From assembly GCA_903850335.1 (NCBI GenBank), contig CAINLJ010000171.1, forward strand, positions 1 to 42,254: a stretch of 42,254 nucleotides of DNA. Reading direction: 5' to 3'. Positions 17,715-25,910 of the stretch are shown piece after piece (the stretch's first letter is position 1; every line of letters starts with the position of its first letter). A program made the position numbers and the translations under genes. The notes beneath the pieces are model-generated. The model worked only from the letters and a program-made list of their open reading frames with translations. It was not told the origin of the DNA and searched no databases. This stretch comes from an uncultured Bacteroidia bacterium. Lineage in GTDB: Bacteria > Bacteroidota > Bacteroidia > Bacteroidales > Prolixibacteraceae.

Positions 17715-18416
17715 TTAATTCGCGATTTTTATAGCTGCCGGATAAAGGATGTTATTTTCAAGGTGAACATGTATATGAAGATCATCCTCAAACTGTTCCA
17801 GTAATTTGAATGTAAGCTGATAGGTGCCACAACTATCCGCAGGAAGCTCGTAATGATTTGTCATCCGGTTAATGAGATCCATTGCACCACCTGCAAATTC
17901 GTGTTCTTCTGTCATTCTGCTGATTTTAGAATGAATTGTCTTTTTCGATTCTGCATCATCATATTCAATAGCATGTTTAATTGCAGGGAAAAGAACCTCT
18001 TCCTCTTTTTTAAGGTGCTGAAGCAATTCGCTGTTTATTTTAGTGAAAAGAGATGCAACCTCTACCAGTTCAGGATGATGGCTACCATGAACAGCTGCAA
18101 TCTTCTGAGTGTAGGTAAGAAGATCAGGTAATGTTCGCAAAACATATTGATGATGGGTATTTTCAATATAATCGCAAAGAAAACCAGCTTTCCACGATTT
18201 GTAATCCTGATTCGAATTTCGTGGCGTTGAAGTAATAGCCGTTAATTCACCTTCTATCTTTTGCCTGTCGATTCCGAGTTCCAGACAGGTTGCATCCAAT
18301 GTTTTTTTTCCGCCGCAACAAAAATCGATACGGTTATTTTTGAAAACTGAGGCTGTGCGAAAGTCAAGTGCTACAATTTCGCCGATTGTCAATGTATCAA
18401 GAGTTCGTGTTTCCAT
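17715..18416 (-). CDS. ric: iron-sulfur cluster repair di-iron protein (RIC/YtfE/ScdA)
   Basis: A 233-residue protein with the family's two-part layout. The N-terminal ScdA_N (DUF542) helix-turn segment carries the paired cysteines C33-C34 in DFCCGGKKTLDATC. A hemerythrin-like domain covers about 78-232, with HH near 87-88, HLKKEEEVLFPAIKHA, EEHEFAGG and HVHLENNILYP supplying di-iron ligands. RIC proteins repair iron-sulfur clusters damaged by NO or peroxide and can reduce or release NO. It is the first gene of the minus-strand NO cluster, divergent from an NsrR-like regulator across a 118-bp gap that contains promoters for both and a large palindrome. Confidence 0.95.
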   Translation of the reverse strand: METRTLDTLTIGEIVALDFRTASVFKNNRIDFCCGGKKTLDATCLELGIDRQKIEGELTAITSTPRNSNQDYKSWKAGFLCDYIENTHHQYVLRTLPDLLTYTQKIAAVHGSHHPELVEVASLFTKINSELLQHLKKEEEVLFPAIKHAIEYDDAESKKTIHSKISRMTEEHEFAGGAMDLINRMTNHYELPADSCGTYQLTFKLLEQFEDDLHIHVHLENNILYPAAIKIAN

Positions 18417-18439
18417 GATTATAAGTATTAAATACGATG

Positions 18440-18470
18440 CAATATTAGATAAAAATATTAAAATACCAAA
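18440..18470 (-). promoter_or_regulatory. predicted promoter of ric-hemerythrin-norB
   Basis: On the minus strand TTTG (18470-18467) and TAATATTG (18447-18440) are separated by 19 nt. This is an exact -33 element and a -7 element with one mismatch to TAnnTTTG. The leader to the ric ATG at 18416 would be under 20 nt. The -33 element lies inside the palindrome centred at about 18469.5, so a protein bound there would block RNA polymerase. Confidence 0.6.
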
Positions 18471-18487
18471 AGGTCTTTTAATATTTT
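18452..18487. promoter_or_regulatory. 36-bp palindrome, candidate Rrf2 operator
   Basis: Arms AAAATATTAAAA (18452-18463) and TTTTAATATTTT (18476-18487) are perfect 12-bp inverted repeats. The 12-nt centre adds three more pairs (ACC 18465-18467 with GGT 18472-18474). The symmetric site covers the -33 elements of both divergent promoters. Position and symmetry fit a dimeric repressor such as the adjacent Rrf2 protein. It is not the E. coli NsrR consensus, and an AT-rich palindrome can arise by chance more easily than a mixed one. Confidence 0.6.
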
Positions 18488-18508
18488 ATTGTTTTTTTAT
18501 TATTTTTG
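18476..18508 (+). promoter_or_regulatory. predicted promoter of the Rrf2 regulator gene
   Basis: TATTTTTG (18501-18508) matches TAnnTTTG exactly, with a TTTT (18476-18479) 21 nt upstream at the -33 position. Initiation would fall about 20 nt before the ATG. The -33 element is the right arm of the palindrome, which predicts autoregulation. Confidence 0.5.
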
Positions 18509-18520
18509 AACTGGACAAAA

Positions 18521-18529
18521 AAAGGAGGT
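18521..18529 (+). promoter_or_regulatory. strong Shine-Dalgarno AAAGGAGGT
   Basis: A near-perfect anti-16S match ends 5 nt before the ATG at 18535 and only 2 nt before the GTG at 18532. It therefore selects the ATG as the start. Strong Shine-Dalgarno sequences are uncommon in Bacteroidota, and none this good was noticed elsewhere in the window. Confidence 0.7.
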
Positions 18530-18534
18530 AAGTG

Positions 18535-18969
18535 ATGTTTAATAAAGAGACGGAATATGCTTTACGGGGATTGGTATATGTTCAGCTTCAACAGACGAAA
18601 GGGTTAAAGCCTGGAATCATGGAGATTGCAAAGGAGATTGATGCACCGGTTTTTTATACAGGCAAGATCCTGCAGCGCCTGGTTAAGATGGGATTTTTAA
18701 TGTCTACAAAGGGGAAAGGGGGAGGATTTTATTTTGACACTGGCAAGCCGGATGTACAGCTTAAAAGTGTTATACGTGCCATTGAGGGAGAAAAAGCATA
18801 TTCAGGATGTGGATTTGGTTTAAAGTCATGCAATGATGAACAGCATTGTTCGCTTCATGAACAATATGCACCTATCAGAGAATCAATCAATAAGCTTGTT
18901 TCTGAGAACACAGTACAAAGTCTTGCTAGTAATTTTCAAAAGTCTGATGATATTTTACTTAGAAGGTAG
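18535..18969 (+). CDS. Rrf2-family transcriptional regulator (NsrR-like)
   Basis: A 144-residue winged-helix regulator. The helix-turn-helix covers about residues 8-60, with the wing GKGGGFYF near 61-68 in the place of the usual GxxGG. Counting from the upstream GTG frame, three cysteines C93, C100 and C106 lie in the loop before the C-terminal helix, the arrangement that binds an iron-sulfur cluster in NsrR and IscR. NsrR loses its cluster on reaction with NO and derepresses NO-defence genes. Divergent placement from ric-hemerythrin-norB, with a palindrome between them, supports an NsrR-like role. The name nsrR is not assigned because IscR- and RsrR-type sensors share the same layout and no isc genes are in view to decide it. 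Confidence 0.9.
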   Translation: MFNKETEYALRGLVYVQLQQTKGLKPGIMEIAKEIDAPVFYTGKILQRLVKMGFLMSTKGKGGGFYFDTGKPDVQLKSVIRAIEGEKAYSGCGFGLKSCNDEQHCSLHEQYAPIRESINKLVSENTVQSLASNFQKSDDILLRR

Positions 18970-19086
18970 TTGGATAAGTGAAATTCGTATCTTTTGACAA
19001 TAAATATTATCGATCCGGATTTACTTATCAGATTTTCCCTTAATCTATTTTTTTATGTGACCGGGGCTATATATTCTTCAAATATT

Positions 19087-19116
19087 ATTGTAATTTTAAC
19101 TGCAACCATACATTTG
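19087..19116 (+). promoter_or_regulatory. predicted promoter of the hybrid histidine kinase gene
   Basis: TACATTTG (19109-19116) matches the -7 consensus TAnnTTTG exactly. ATTG (19087-19090) lies 18 nt upstream as a partial -33 element. The leader before the ATG at 19148 would be about 25 nt. The rest of the 178-bp gap after the Rrf2 gene shows nothing else I can name. Confidence 0.5.
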
Positions 19117-19147
19117 TCTTTCGATTACACCATTTAAGTAAAGACGC

Positions 19148-22100
19148 ATGAAAAAACTGCTGAACCTGGTTATTTTATTTCTCATAATAAATCAACTTTT
19201 CGCATCGAAACAAGGTGCAGAACTGATCGATTCTATAAAATACAAAATAAAAGTTACACCTGCAGATACAGTCAGAGTTGAGCTTCTTGGAAAATTGTCG
19301 TTCCAGTATTTTAGTTTTAATACCGATTCAGGAATCCACTATGGTGAAATGGCCCGTGAATTAGCTTCAAAGCTTCATTGGGGCAAGGGGGTAGCTTTTT
19401 CCTGCAACTATATTGGAACCAATTATGCAGTTAAAGGTAATTACCCTGAGGCTCTGGATAATTTCTTCAAGGCTTTGGCAGAGTATACAAGGATTGGTGA
19501 TCAGCAAGGTATAGCATTTACCTCGAATAACCTTGGTAATTTTTATCGGATCAGGAAGGATTATACATTGGCCGCAGAATATATAAATAAGGCAATCGCG
19601 AAAAATTCTGCATTAAACAACTATCTTGACTTGTCTAAAAATTACAACAATATCGGAATTGTCTATTTCCAACTCTCAGATTATTCCAGGTCAGATAGCA
19701 GTTATCAGAAGGCTTTGGTTCTGGCAGAGCGAATCAGGAATAAAAGAATGGTCGCAGAGGTCTTAATTAATCTATCAGAGCTCAGGTTGAAGATTAATGA
19801 TGTCTGTGGTGCACTCGAACTTGCAATAAAGGCCGCCAGTATTAGCAAAGAGTTGGCTATTCCCTATGATGGTGCTGTACATAACAGCTATATCGGTGAA
19901 ATTTATTTGAAAATTGCAGATGAGAATATAAAAAATGTAGATAATTGCAAATATTTTACAGATAAAAAGACTGACAATCTGCTAAATGCGAGAGATTTTT
20001 TGCTCCGGTCACTTGAATTATTAAAATCTGTGAATGATCAGTCACTAATATCTGACAATGCCAGGTTAATCTCTTCAGTCTTTGAGAAGTTGGGCGACAC
20101 GAAATCAGCACTTGATTATTATAAGAAATTTTTAACGTCTAAAGATTCGGTCGACTCCAAAGATAATAATCTTAAACTGGCCAATATTGAAAAAAACAGA
20201 GAAGTATTTTTAAAAGATAATCAAATAAAAATTCAAAACCTTGAAATTGAGCACCAGCATTCGCAGATCAAATTTCAGGTTGTCCTTTTTTTGTTGATCC
20301 TCGTGACAATTACACTTTTGTCTTATTTTTATTATAAAAGAATCACAGCATCTACATTAAGGGCCAGTGAGGAAAAATACCGCAGAATTTTCGAGAATCT
20401 TCTGGATATTTTCTATCAGATTAATCTGGACGGAATTATAATCGATGTAAGTCCGTCAATTGAACGTTTTAGCGAATATACCCGTGATGAAGTTATAGGT
20501 TCCTCTGTATTTGACTATTATTCCCAGCCTGATGACCGGATTGAATTTCTTAACCGGATATTAGTTAGTGGGGAGTTAAGAGACTGGGAATTAAAGTTTA
20601 AGACCAAAAGTGGCGAAAAATACACCTCGATTAATGCTCGTATCATCCGGGATTTAAATGGAAATGCACTGTATATCAACGGTTCAATGAGAGATATTAC
20701 AGAACGTAAAATGGCCGAGGCTGAGTTAAAGGAGAGTAAAGATAAATATTACAAAGACCTGAATCTCCTGACTTCAATTTTTGAAAGTCCTGTTAATATT
20801 ATAATGTTCGCTCTCGATACAAATTATTGTTATACCTCATTCACAAAGTTTCATAAAAAGACAATTAAAATGATCTGGAATGTTGACATTCAAAAAGGGA
20901 TGAACATGCTCGATGTCATATCGAATGAGGACGACCGAAAAAAAGCAAAACATAATTTTGACAGGGCCCTTCATGGTGAGAATTTTATCGAAACAGAAGA
21001 ATATGGCAATGATAAATTTAAACGATCCTTTTATGAAGACTATTATAGTTCAATAATAGGTTCGGATGGAACAATTACAGGTGTTTCTGTTTTTGTGATA
21101 GACATCTCGCATCGTATTCAGGCAGAGTATCAGATAAAACTTCTTAGCAAAGCCATTGAACAAAGTCCCGTTGCGGTAGTCATAACAGCTACCGATGGAA
21201 CAATAGAATATGTAAATCCAAACTTTACTAAGGTTACTGGTTATGCCGCTGAAGAAGTCATTGGAAGAAATCCGAGATTACTCAAATCCGGTATGCAATC
21301 TGTGGAATTTTATAAGGATCTCTGGAACACAATTTTAACTGGTAAGAACTGGATGGGGGAAATGTGTAACAGGAAAAAAAATGGTGAATTTTATGATGAA
21401 ACTGTTTTAATTTCCCCCATTATGAGCAGTTCAGGCTCCATTAGCCATTTTGTAGCGGTTAAAACAGATGTTTCGGAAAATAATAAAATGGTTAAAGAAC
21501 TTATTACGGCAAAGGAGAAAGCCGAAGAGAGTGACAAACTTAAAACAGCCTTTTTAAATAATATTTCGCACGAAATAAGAACACCATTTAATGGAATACT
21601 TGGATTTCTGTCCGTTTTGCGAGCCGATGATCTGGAAGTTAGTGAACGAAATGAATTTATCCAGCTTATTGATCAAAGCGCTGAAAGACTTATGAATACA
21701 ATTAATGACATTGTCGAGATCTCACAAATACAGGCAGGTCAGATCAGTTTGCATTTATCTGAAGTCAACCTAAACAGACTTATCCAGGAATTATCTGATC
21801 AGTTTAAAATGTCTGCAGAGGTTAAGGGACTTGAAATTATTTTTATAAACAATCTGTCCGATGTTCAATTATCTGTGATAACAGACCGTCCCAAACTTTT
21901 ATCAATTCTCTCAAATCTAATACGAAATGCCATAAAATTTACCTTCACAGGGACAATTGAAGTTAGAATCAAAGAGGTTGGAGGTTTTATTGAATTCACT
22001 GTTAAAGACACTGGGATTGGGATTCCATCGGAAAAACAATCAACGATCTTTGAAAAATTCATTCAGGCAGACGTCTCAACGACGCGAAGATTTGAAGGGG

Positions 22101-22654
22101 CAGGGCTGGGATTATCAATTTCGAAGTCTTATGCGGGTATGCTGGGTAGTGAAATCCATATTGAAAGCGAAGTTGGAAAAGGTTCCTTGTTCTCTTTTTC
22201 CTTACAATTGCCTCAAAAGAGGGATGAAACTGTTTCATTTACACGGGATTTCACAAACCAGCAAACCGGCATAGAGATTAAAAAGTTAACAATACTGATT
22301 GCCGAAGATGACGACCCTTCGGCCATATTAATCAGAATGGCAGTAAAAAACTATAGTGACAATATTTTAAGGGTTTCCAATGGTATTGAGGCAGTTGAAG
22401 CATGTCGTAAGGATAGCGGTATTGATTTGGTCCTTATGGATATCAAAATGCCCGAATTGGATGGATACGCAGCAGTAAGGCAAATCAGACAGTTTAATTC
22501 CAAAGTAATTATAATAGCTCAAACAGCTTTTGCGTTTGGATACGACAGGGAGCAAGCCATTGAAGCGGGTTGTAATGACCACTTATCCAAGCCAATTAAA
22601 ATAGAAAAGCTGATAGCCCTGATACAGAAATATTTCGACAATTCAATAGTCTGA
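19148..22654 (+). CDS. TPR-PAS hybrid sensor histidine kinase with receiver domain
   Basis: An 1168-residue membrane kinase. Order of parts: signal peptide (1-19), periplasmic tetratricopeptide repeats (about 45-335), a helical linker, one transmembrane helix (about 376-396), PAS domain 1 (about 405-520), a divergent PAS domain 2 (about 535-660), PAS domain 3 (about 662-780), HisKA with H808 in FLNNISHEIRTPFNG, HATPase_c with N927 in NLIRNAIKF and DTGIGIP/GAGLGLSI, and a C-terminal receiver with D1098 in LVLMDIKMPELDG and K1148. The receiver is attached, but there is no DNA-binding or HPt domain, so phosphate must leave through a separate HPt or regulator, and none is encoded nearby. The TPR array suggests it senses a protein or peptide ligand in the periplasm. 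It faces the metal-efflux genes across a bidirectional terminator. Confidence 0.94.
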   Translation: MKKLLNLVILFLIINQLFASKQGAELIDSIKYKIKVTPADTVRVELLGKLSFQYFSFNTDSGIHYGEMARELASKLHWGKGVAFSCNYIGTNYAVKGNYPEALDNFFKALAEYTRIGDQQGIAFTSNNLGNFYRIRKDYTLAAEYINKAIAKNSALNNYLDLSKNYNNIGIVYFQLSDYSRSDSSYQKALVLAERIRNKRMVAEVLINLSELRLKINDVCGALELAIKAASISKELAIPYDGAVHNSYIGEIYLKIADENIKNVDNCKYFTDKKTDNLLNARDFLLRSLELLKSVNDQSLISDNARLISSVFEKLGDTKSALDYYKKFLTSKDSVDSKDNNLKLANIEKNREVFLKDNQIKIQNLEIEHQHSQIKFQVVLFLLILVTITLLSYFYYKRITASTLRASEEKYRRIFENLLDIFYQINLDGIIIDVSPSIERFSEYTRDEVIGSSVFDYYSQPDDRIEFLNRILVSGELRDWELKFKTKSGEKYTSINARIIRDLNGNALYINGSMRDITERKMAEAELKESKDKYYKDLNLLTSIFESPVNIIMFALDTNYCYTSFTKFHKKTIKMIWNVDIQKGMNMLDVISNEDDRKKAKHNFDRALHGENFIETEEYGNDKFKRSFYEDYYSSIIGSDGTITGVSVFVIDISHRIQAEYQIKLLSKAIEQSPVAVVITATDGTIEYVNPNFTKVTGYAAEEVIGRNPRLLKSGMQSVEFYKDLWNTILTGKNWMGEMCNRKKNGEFYDETVLISPIMSSSGSISHFVAVKTDVSENNKMVKELITAKEKAEESDKLKTAFLNNISHEIRTPFNGILGFLSVLRADDLEVSERNEFIQLIDQSAERLMNTINDIVEISQIQAGQISLHLSEVNLNRLIQELSDQFKMSAEVKGLEIIFINNLSDVQLSVITDRPKLLSILSNLIRNAIKFTFTGTIEVRIKEVGGFIEFTVKDTGIGIPSEKQSTIFEKFIQADVSTTRRFEGAGLGLSISKSYAGMLGSEIHIESEVGKGSLFSFSLQLPQKRDETVSFTRDFTNQQTGIEIKKLTILIAEDDDPSAILIRMAVKNYSDNILRVSNGIEAVEACRKDSGIDLVLMDIKMPELDGYAAVRQIRQFNSKVIIIAQTAFAFGYDREQAIEAGCNDHLSKPIKIEKLIALIQKYFDNSIV

Positions 22655-22675
22655 AAGATAAGGGTTGTTTAATAT

Positions 22676-22719
22676 AAAATATCCCTGACAGGTTCCAATA
22701 ACCCTGACAGGGATATTTT
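22676..22719. terminator. bidirectional rho-independent terminator
   Basis: A perfect 12-bp stem (AAAATATCCCTG at 22676-22687 with CAGGGATATTTT at 22708-22719) closes a 20-nt loop. It carries A residues on one side and T residues on the other, so it can act in both directions between the convergent kinase and RND permease genes. The loop contains a second copy of CCCTGACAGG, giving a 10-bp direct repeat within the hairpin. Confidence 0.8.
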
Positions 22720-22759
22720 TTGTTTAAGGTAATTATTACCCCCATTTCACTCCTAAATT

Positions 22760-25700
22760 CTAATCCCGTAACTCCCGTAAACGATATGTGTAGATGATCT
22801 TGAAGATAATGGGGAATATAAATAATGTGAGAGTTGTTGCAGTAAGTAATCCTCCAATAACGACAATAGCCAATGGTCTCGATGATTCAGATCCGATACC
22901 TGTTGACAGTGCCGCCGGAAGCAAACCTATTGCAGCTAAGGCAGCAGTCATAGTTACCGGCCTTATTCTTGCTATGACGCCGGATCTAATGGCATTATCG
23001 AGATGCATTCGGTCATGAAGATTCTTCTTGAATTTGGAAAGCAAAATCACATTATTTTGGATACAAATTCCAAAAAGTGCAATAAATCCAATACCTGCAG
23101 AAATACAGAAATTTGTACCTGTGATATGCAACGCCAAGATTCCTCCAACTATTGCAAAAGGAACATTCATTAGTATTAATCCTGCGTCAGTTACATTTCC
23201 AAACAATACGAACAGAATAAAAAAGATCAGAACAAGACTAATTGGAACAACTATACTAAGTTGTTTTGCAGCACGTTGCTGGTTTTCAAAATCCCCTTCC
23301 CATGAAATGGAGTATCCCTTTGGCAAGGAAACAGAAGCTTTTACCTTCTGCTGAGCCTCGGCAACAGTAGATCCCATATCTCTTCCGCGTGCCGAAAATT
23401 TAAGGGCAATATAACGCATATTCTTATCCCGGAAAATAAGTATCGGACCATTTACTTTCCTTATTGTTGCTATTTCCTTAATTGGAATTTGAGTTCCCGA
23501 GAGTGTTGGCACCATTAGGTTTCCAATATCTTTTTCACTTATTCTGTATTCGGGAAGATAGCGAATACGGATATCAAATTTCTTGTAGCCCTCATAGAAA
23601 ATGGAAGCGGCTTTCCCTCCGATAGCCATCTCAATAACTGAGTTACAATCTGCAGTGGCAACATTATATAAAGCCATTTTTCCTTCATCCAGTTCGATTC
23701 GAAATTCAGGCTGTCCCAGGTTCTTAATCACACCCAAATCTGCAACTCCTTCGATGTCATTCATTATTTTAAATACGGAGTCAGCTTTTGATTCTAATAA
23801 TTCAAGATTGTCGCCATATATTTTTACCGCTAATGACCCTTTTACCCCTGAGACCGCTTCTTCAACATTATCCTGTATAGGCTGAGAAAAGTTGTAAATT
23901 ATACCCGGATATTTCATCAGCTTTTTAGTCATCCTATCAATCAGTTCATCACGGTTCTTTTTACGATCCATCTCTTTGGTATGATTAATATCAACCATAA
24001 ATTCAACATTATAAAAACCTGTAGGATCTGTTCCATCGTTAGGACGACCGGTTTGTGATAATACCTGACGTACCTCGGGGAAGGTTTTGAGAATATGTCG
24101 CATATCCTCAGAGATCCTGACCGCTTCATTGAGTGAAATACTGTTTGGCAGTGAGGCTCTCATATAAATAGCACCTTCATTAAGCTCAGGTAAAAACTCA
24201 TTTCCCAGAAATCTGAAGGAAAAGAAAGTCAGTGCAAGAACAGTGCCCGCGATGATCAGGCTGACTTTTTTATTTCTGTATGCTCTGTCAAAAAAGGAAG
24301 TAGTAATATTTATAATAAATGAAAGGAAGGGATTATGTCTTTCTCGGACATTCTTTTTAAATAAAATACTAGACATTGCAGGGGCAAAGGTTAAAGCGAA
24401 TATCAGCGCTCCGAGCAATGCAAATCCAAGTGTAAATGCCAGGGGAGCAAACATCTTGCCTTCAACTTTCTGAAACGAGAAAATGGGTAGGAGAGCGGTG
24501 ATAATTATAAGTTTTGAAATAAAAATAGATTTCCCCATCTCTGTCCCGGTATCTTTAATAATACCCAATTTTGACAGCTTATTGAATTTATCCATTCCTA
24601 TCGATTGGGCTTTATGGTCCAGCGCCACAAAAATCCCTTCCACCATTACAAGTGCACCATCTATAATAATTCCAAAATCTATGGCACCCATTGATAATAA
24701 GTTGGCTGACATTCCTTTCATTCTCAGACAAATGAAGGCAAAAAGCAGAGAAAGTGGGATAATAAGTGAAACGATTAGAGTGGTTCGCCAGTCTGCCATA
24801 AATATTAAAACTATTACCGTCAGAAATATTATCCCTTCTATAAGGTTTCCGCGTACTGTACTTACAGCGTATCCTATGAGGGTTTCACGATTGTAATAGG
24901 TGTCAATTTTAATGTCAGAGGGTAGAATATTGCTGTTTAATTCCTCAATTTTTTCCTTTACCTTTCCAATTACCTCTCCCGGATCCTGTCCTTTTCGCAT
25001 TACAATAATTCCTTCAACGACATCTGTTTGGTTGTCACGTCCTACCTGACCGAGACGCGGGAGGCACGATTCAACTACCGTTGCTACATTTTTTACCAGA
25101 ATTGGGCTATCATTTATATTTTTAATGATGATATCGCCAATTTCCGAAAATTTGTCCAGAACACCTATCCCTCTGACAACATACGCCTGCGAATTATGCT
25201 CAATCACATCGCCCCCAACGTTAATATTGCTCCGGCTGACTGCCTGATAAACTTCAAGAGGTGTAATATTATATTTTGAAAGTAAATGCGGATTTACTTG
25301 TATCTCGTAGGTCTTAACCTCTCCGCCGAAGCTAACCACATCAGCAACTCCGGAAACTGACCTTATGTTACGCTCAATCACCCAATCCTGAAAAGTTTTT
25401 AGTTCACGGACTGTTCTTGTATCACTTTTTAGAGTATATCTGTAAATTTCACCAGTCGGTCCGTAAGGAGGTTCAACTTCAGGCTTCACACCTTCGGGGA
25501 AATCCACACTTCCCAAAAGATTGATCACCTGCTGACGCGCATAAGCATCGTCTACATCATCATCAAAAACTATTTTGACTACTGAGAGCCCAAAAAGCGT
25601 TGTCGACCTGATATTGATTTTCTTTTGAACGGAGTTCATTTCAATCTCGATAGGTATTGTTACGTACCTTTCAATCTCTTCTGCACTGCGGCCAGGCCAT

Positions 25701-25864
25701 TGTGTAATGATAGAGATCTGAGTATTAGTTACATCCGGGAAGGCTTCAATCGGAGTCTTAAGGTAACTAACAACTCCCCAGATGATGAGAATAGAAATGC
25801 TGAAGAAAACAATAAACTTGTTTCTTAGTGAAAACGAAATGATATATTTTATAAAATTATTCAT
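22760..25864 (-). CDS. heavy-metal efflux RND permease (CzcA/CusA family)
   Basis: A 1034-residue inner-membrane proton antiporter of the HME-RND family, near the usual ~1040 length. Helix 1 (about 16-35) is followed by the first periplasmic porter region beginning IEAFPDVTNTQISI; a second helix bundle and porter region complete the pump. The helix-4 signature reads DFGIIIDGALVMVEG (D396, D402, E409). This acidic pattern is the one found in divalent-cation exporters such as CzcA and CnrA; monovalent copper/silver pumps of the CusA type lack the DFG...DG form. Metal is therefore more likely Co/Zn/Cd/Ni than Cu, by inference. Gaps to the adaptor (46 bp) and outer-membrane factor genes are short, so the three form one operon. 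Confidence 0.93.
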   Translation of the reverse strand: MNNFIKYIISFSLRNKFIVFFSISILIIWGVVSYLKTPIEAFPDVTNTQISIITQWPGRSAEEIERYVTIPIEIEMNSVQKKINIRSTTLFGLSVVKIVFDDDVDDAYARQQVINLLGSVDFPEGVKPEVEPPYGPTGEIYRYTLKSDTRTVRELKTFQDWVIERNIRSVSGVADVVSFGGEVKTYEIQVNPHLLSKYNITPLEVYQAVSRSNINVGGDVIEHNSQAYVVRGIGVLDKFSEIGDIIIKNINDSPILVKNVATVVESCLPRLGQVGRDNQTDVVEGIIVMRKGQDPGEVIGKVKEKIEELNSNILPSDIKIDTYYNRETLIGYAVSTVRGNLIEGIIFLTVIVLIFMADWRTTLIVSLIIPLSLLFAFICLRMKGMSANLLSMGAIDFGIIIDGALVMVEGIFVALDHKAQSIGMDKFNKLSKLGIIKDTGTEMGKSIFISKLIIITALLPIFSFQKVEGKMFAPLAFTLGFALLGALIFALTFAPAMSSILFKKNVRERHNPFLSFIINITTSFFDRAYRNKKVSLIIAGTVLALTFFSFRFLGNEFLPELNEGAIYMRASLPNSISLNEAVRISEDMRHILKTFPEVRQVLSQTGRPNDGTDPTGFYNVEFMVDINHTKEMDRKKNRDELIDRMTKKLMKYPGIIYNFSQPIQDNVEEAVSGVKGSLAVKIYGDNLELLESKADSVFKIMNDIEGVADLGVIKNLGQPEFRIELDEGKMALYNVATADCNSVIEMAIGGKAASIFYEGYKKFDIRIRYLPEYRISEKDIGNLMVPTLSGTQIPIKEIATIRKVNGPILIFRDKNMRYIALKFSARGRDMGSTVAEAQQKVKASVSLPKGYSISWEGDFENQQRAAKQLSIVVPISLVLIFFILFVLFGNVTDAGLILMNVPFAIVGGILALHITGTNFCISAGIGFIALFGICIQNNVILLSKFKKNLHDRMHLDNAIRSGVIARIRPVTMTAALAAIGLLPAALSTGIGSESSRPLAIVVIGGLLTATTLTLFIFPIIFKIIYTYRLRELRD

Positions 25865-25910
25865 TTACCTGCTTTTAAATTTTTGCCAGCTAATCAACAA
25901 TAGGAGGGTC

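Noticed and set aside
24483-24896. 137-residue plus-strand frame inside the RND permease gene
   Set aside because: It is the antisense shadow of conserved transmembrane helices of the pump.
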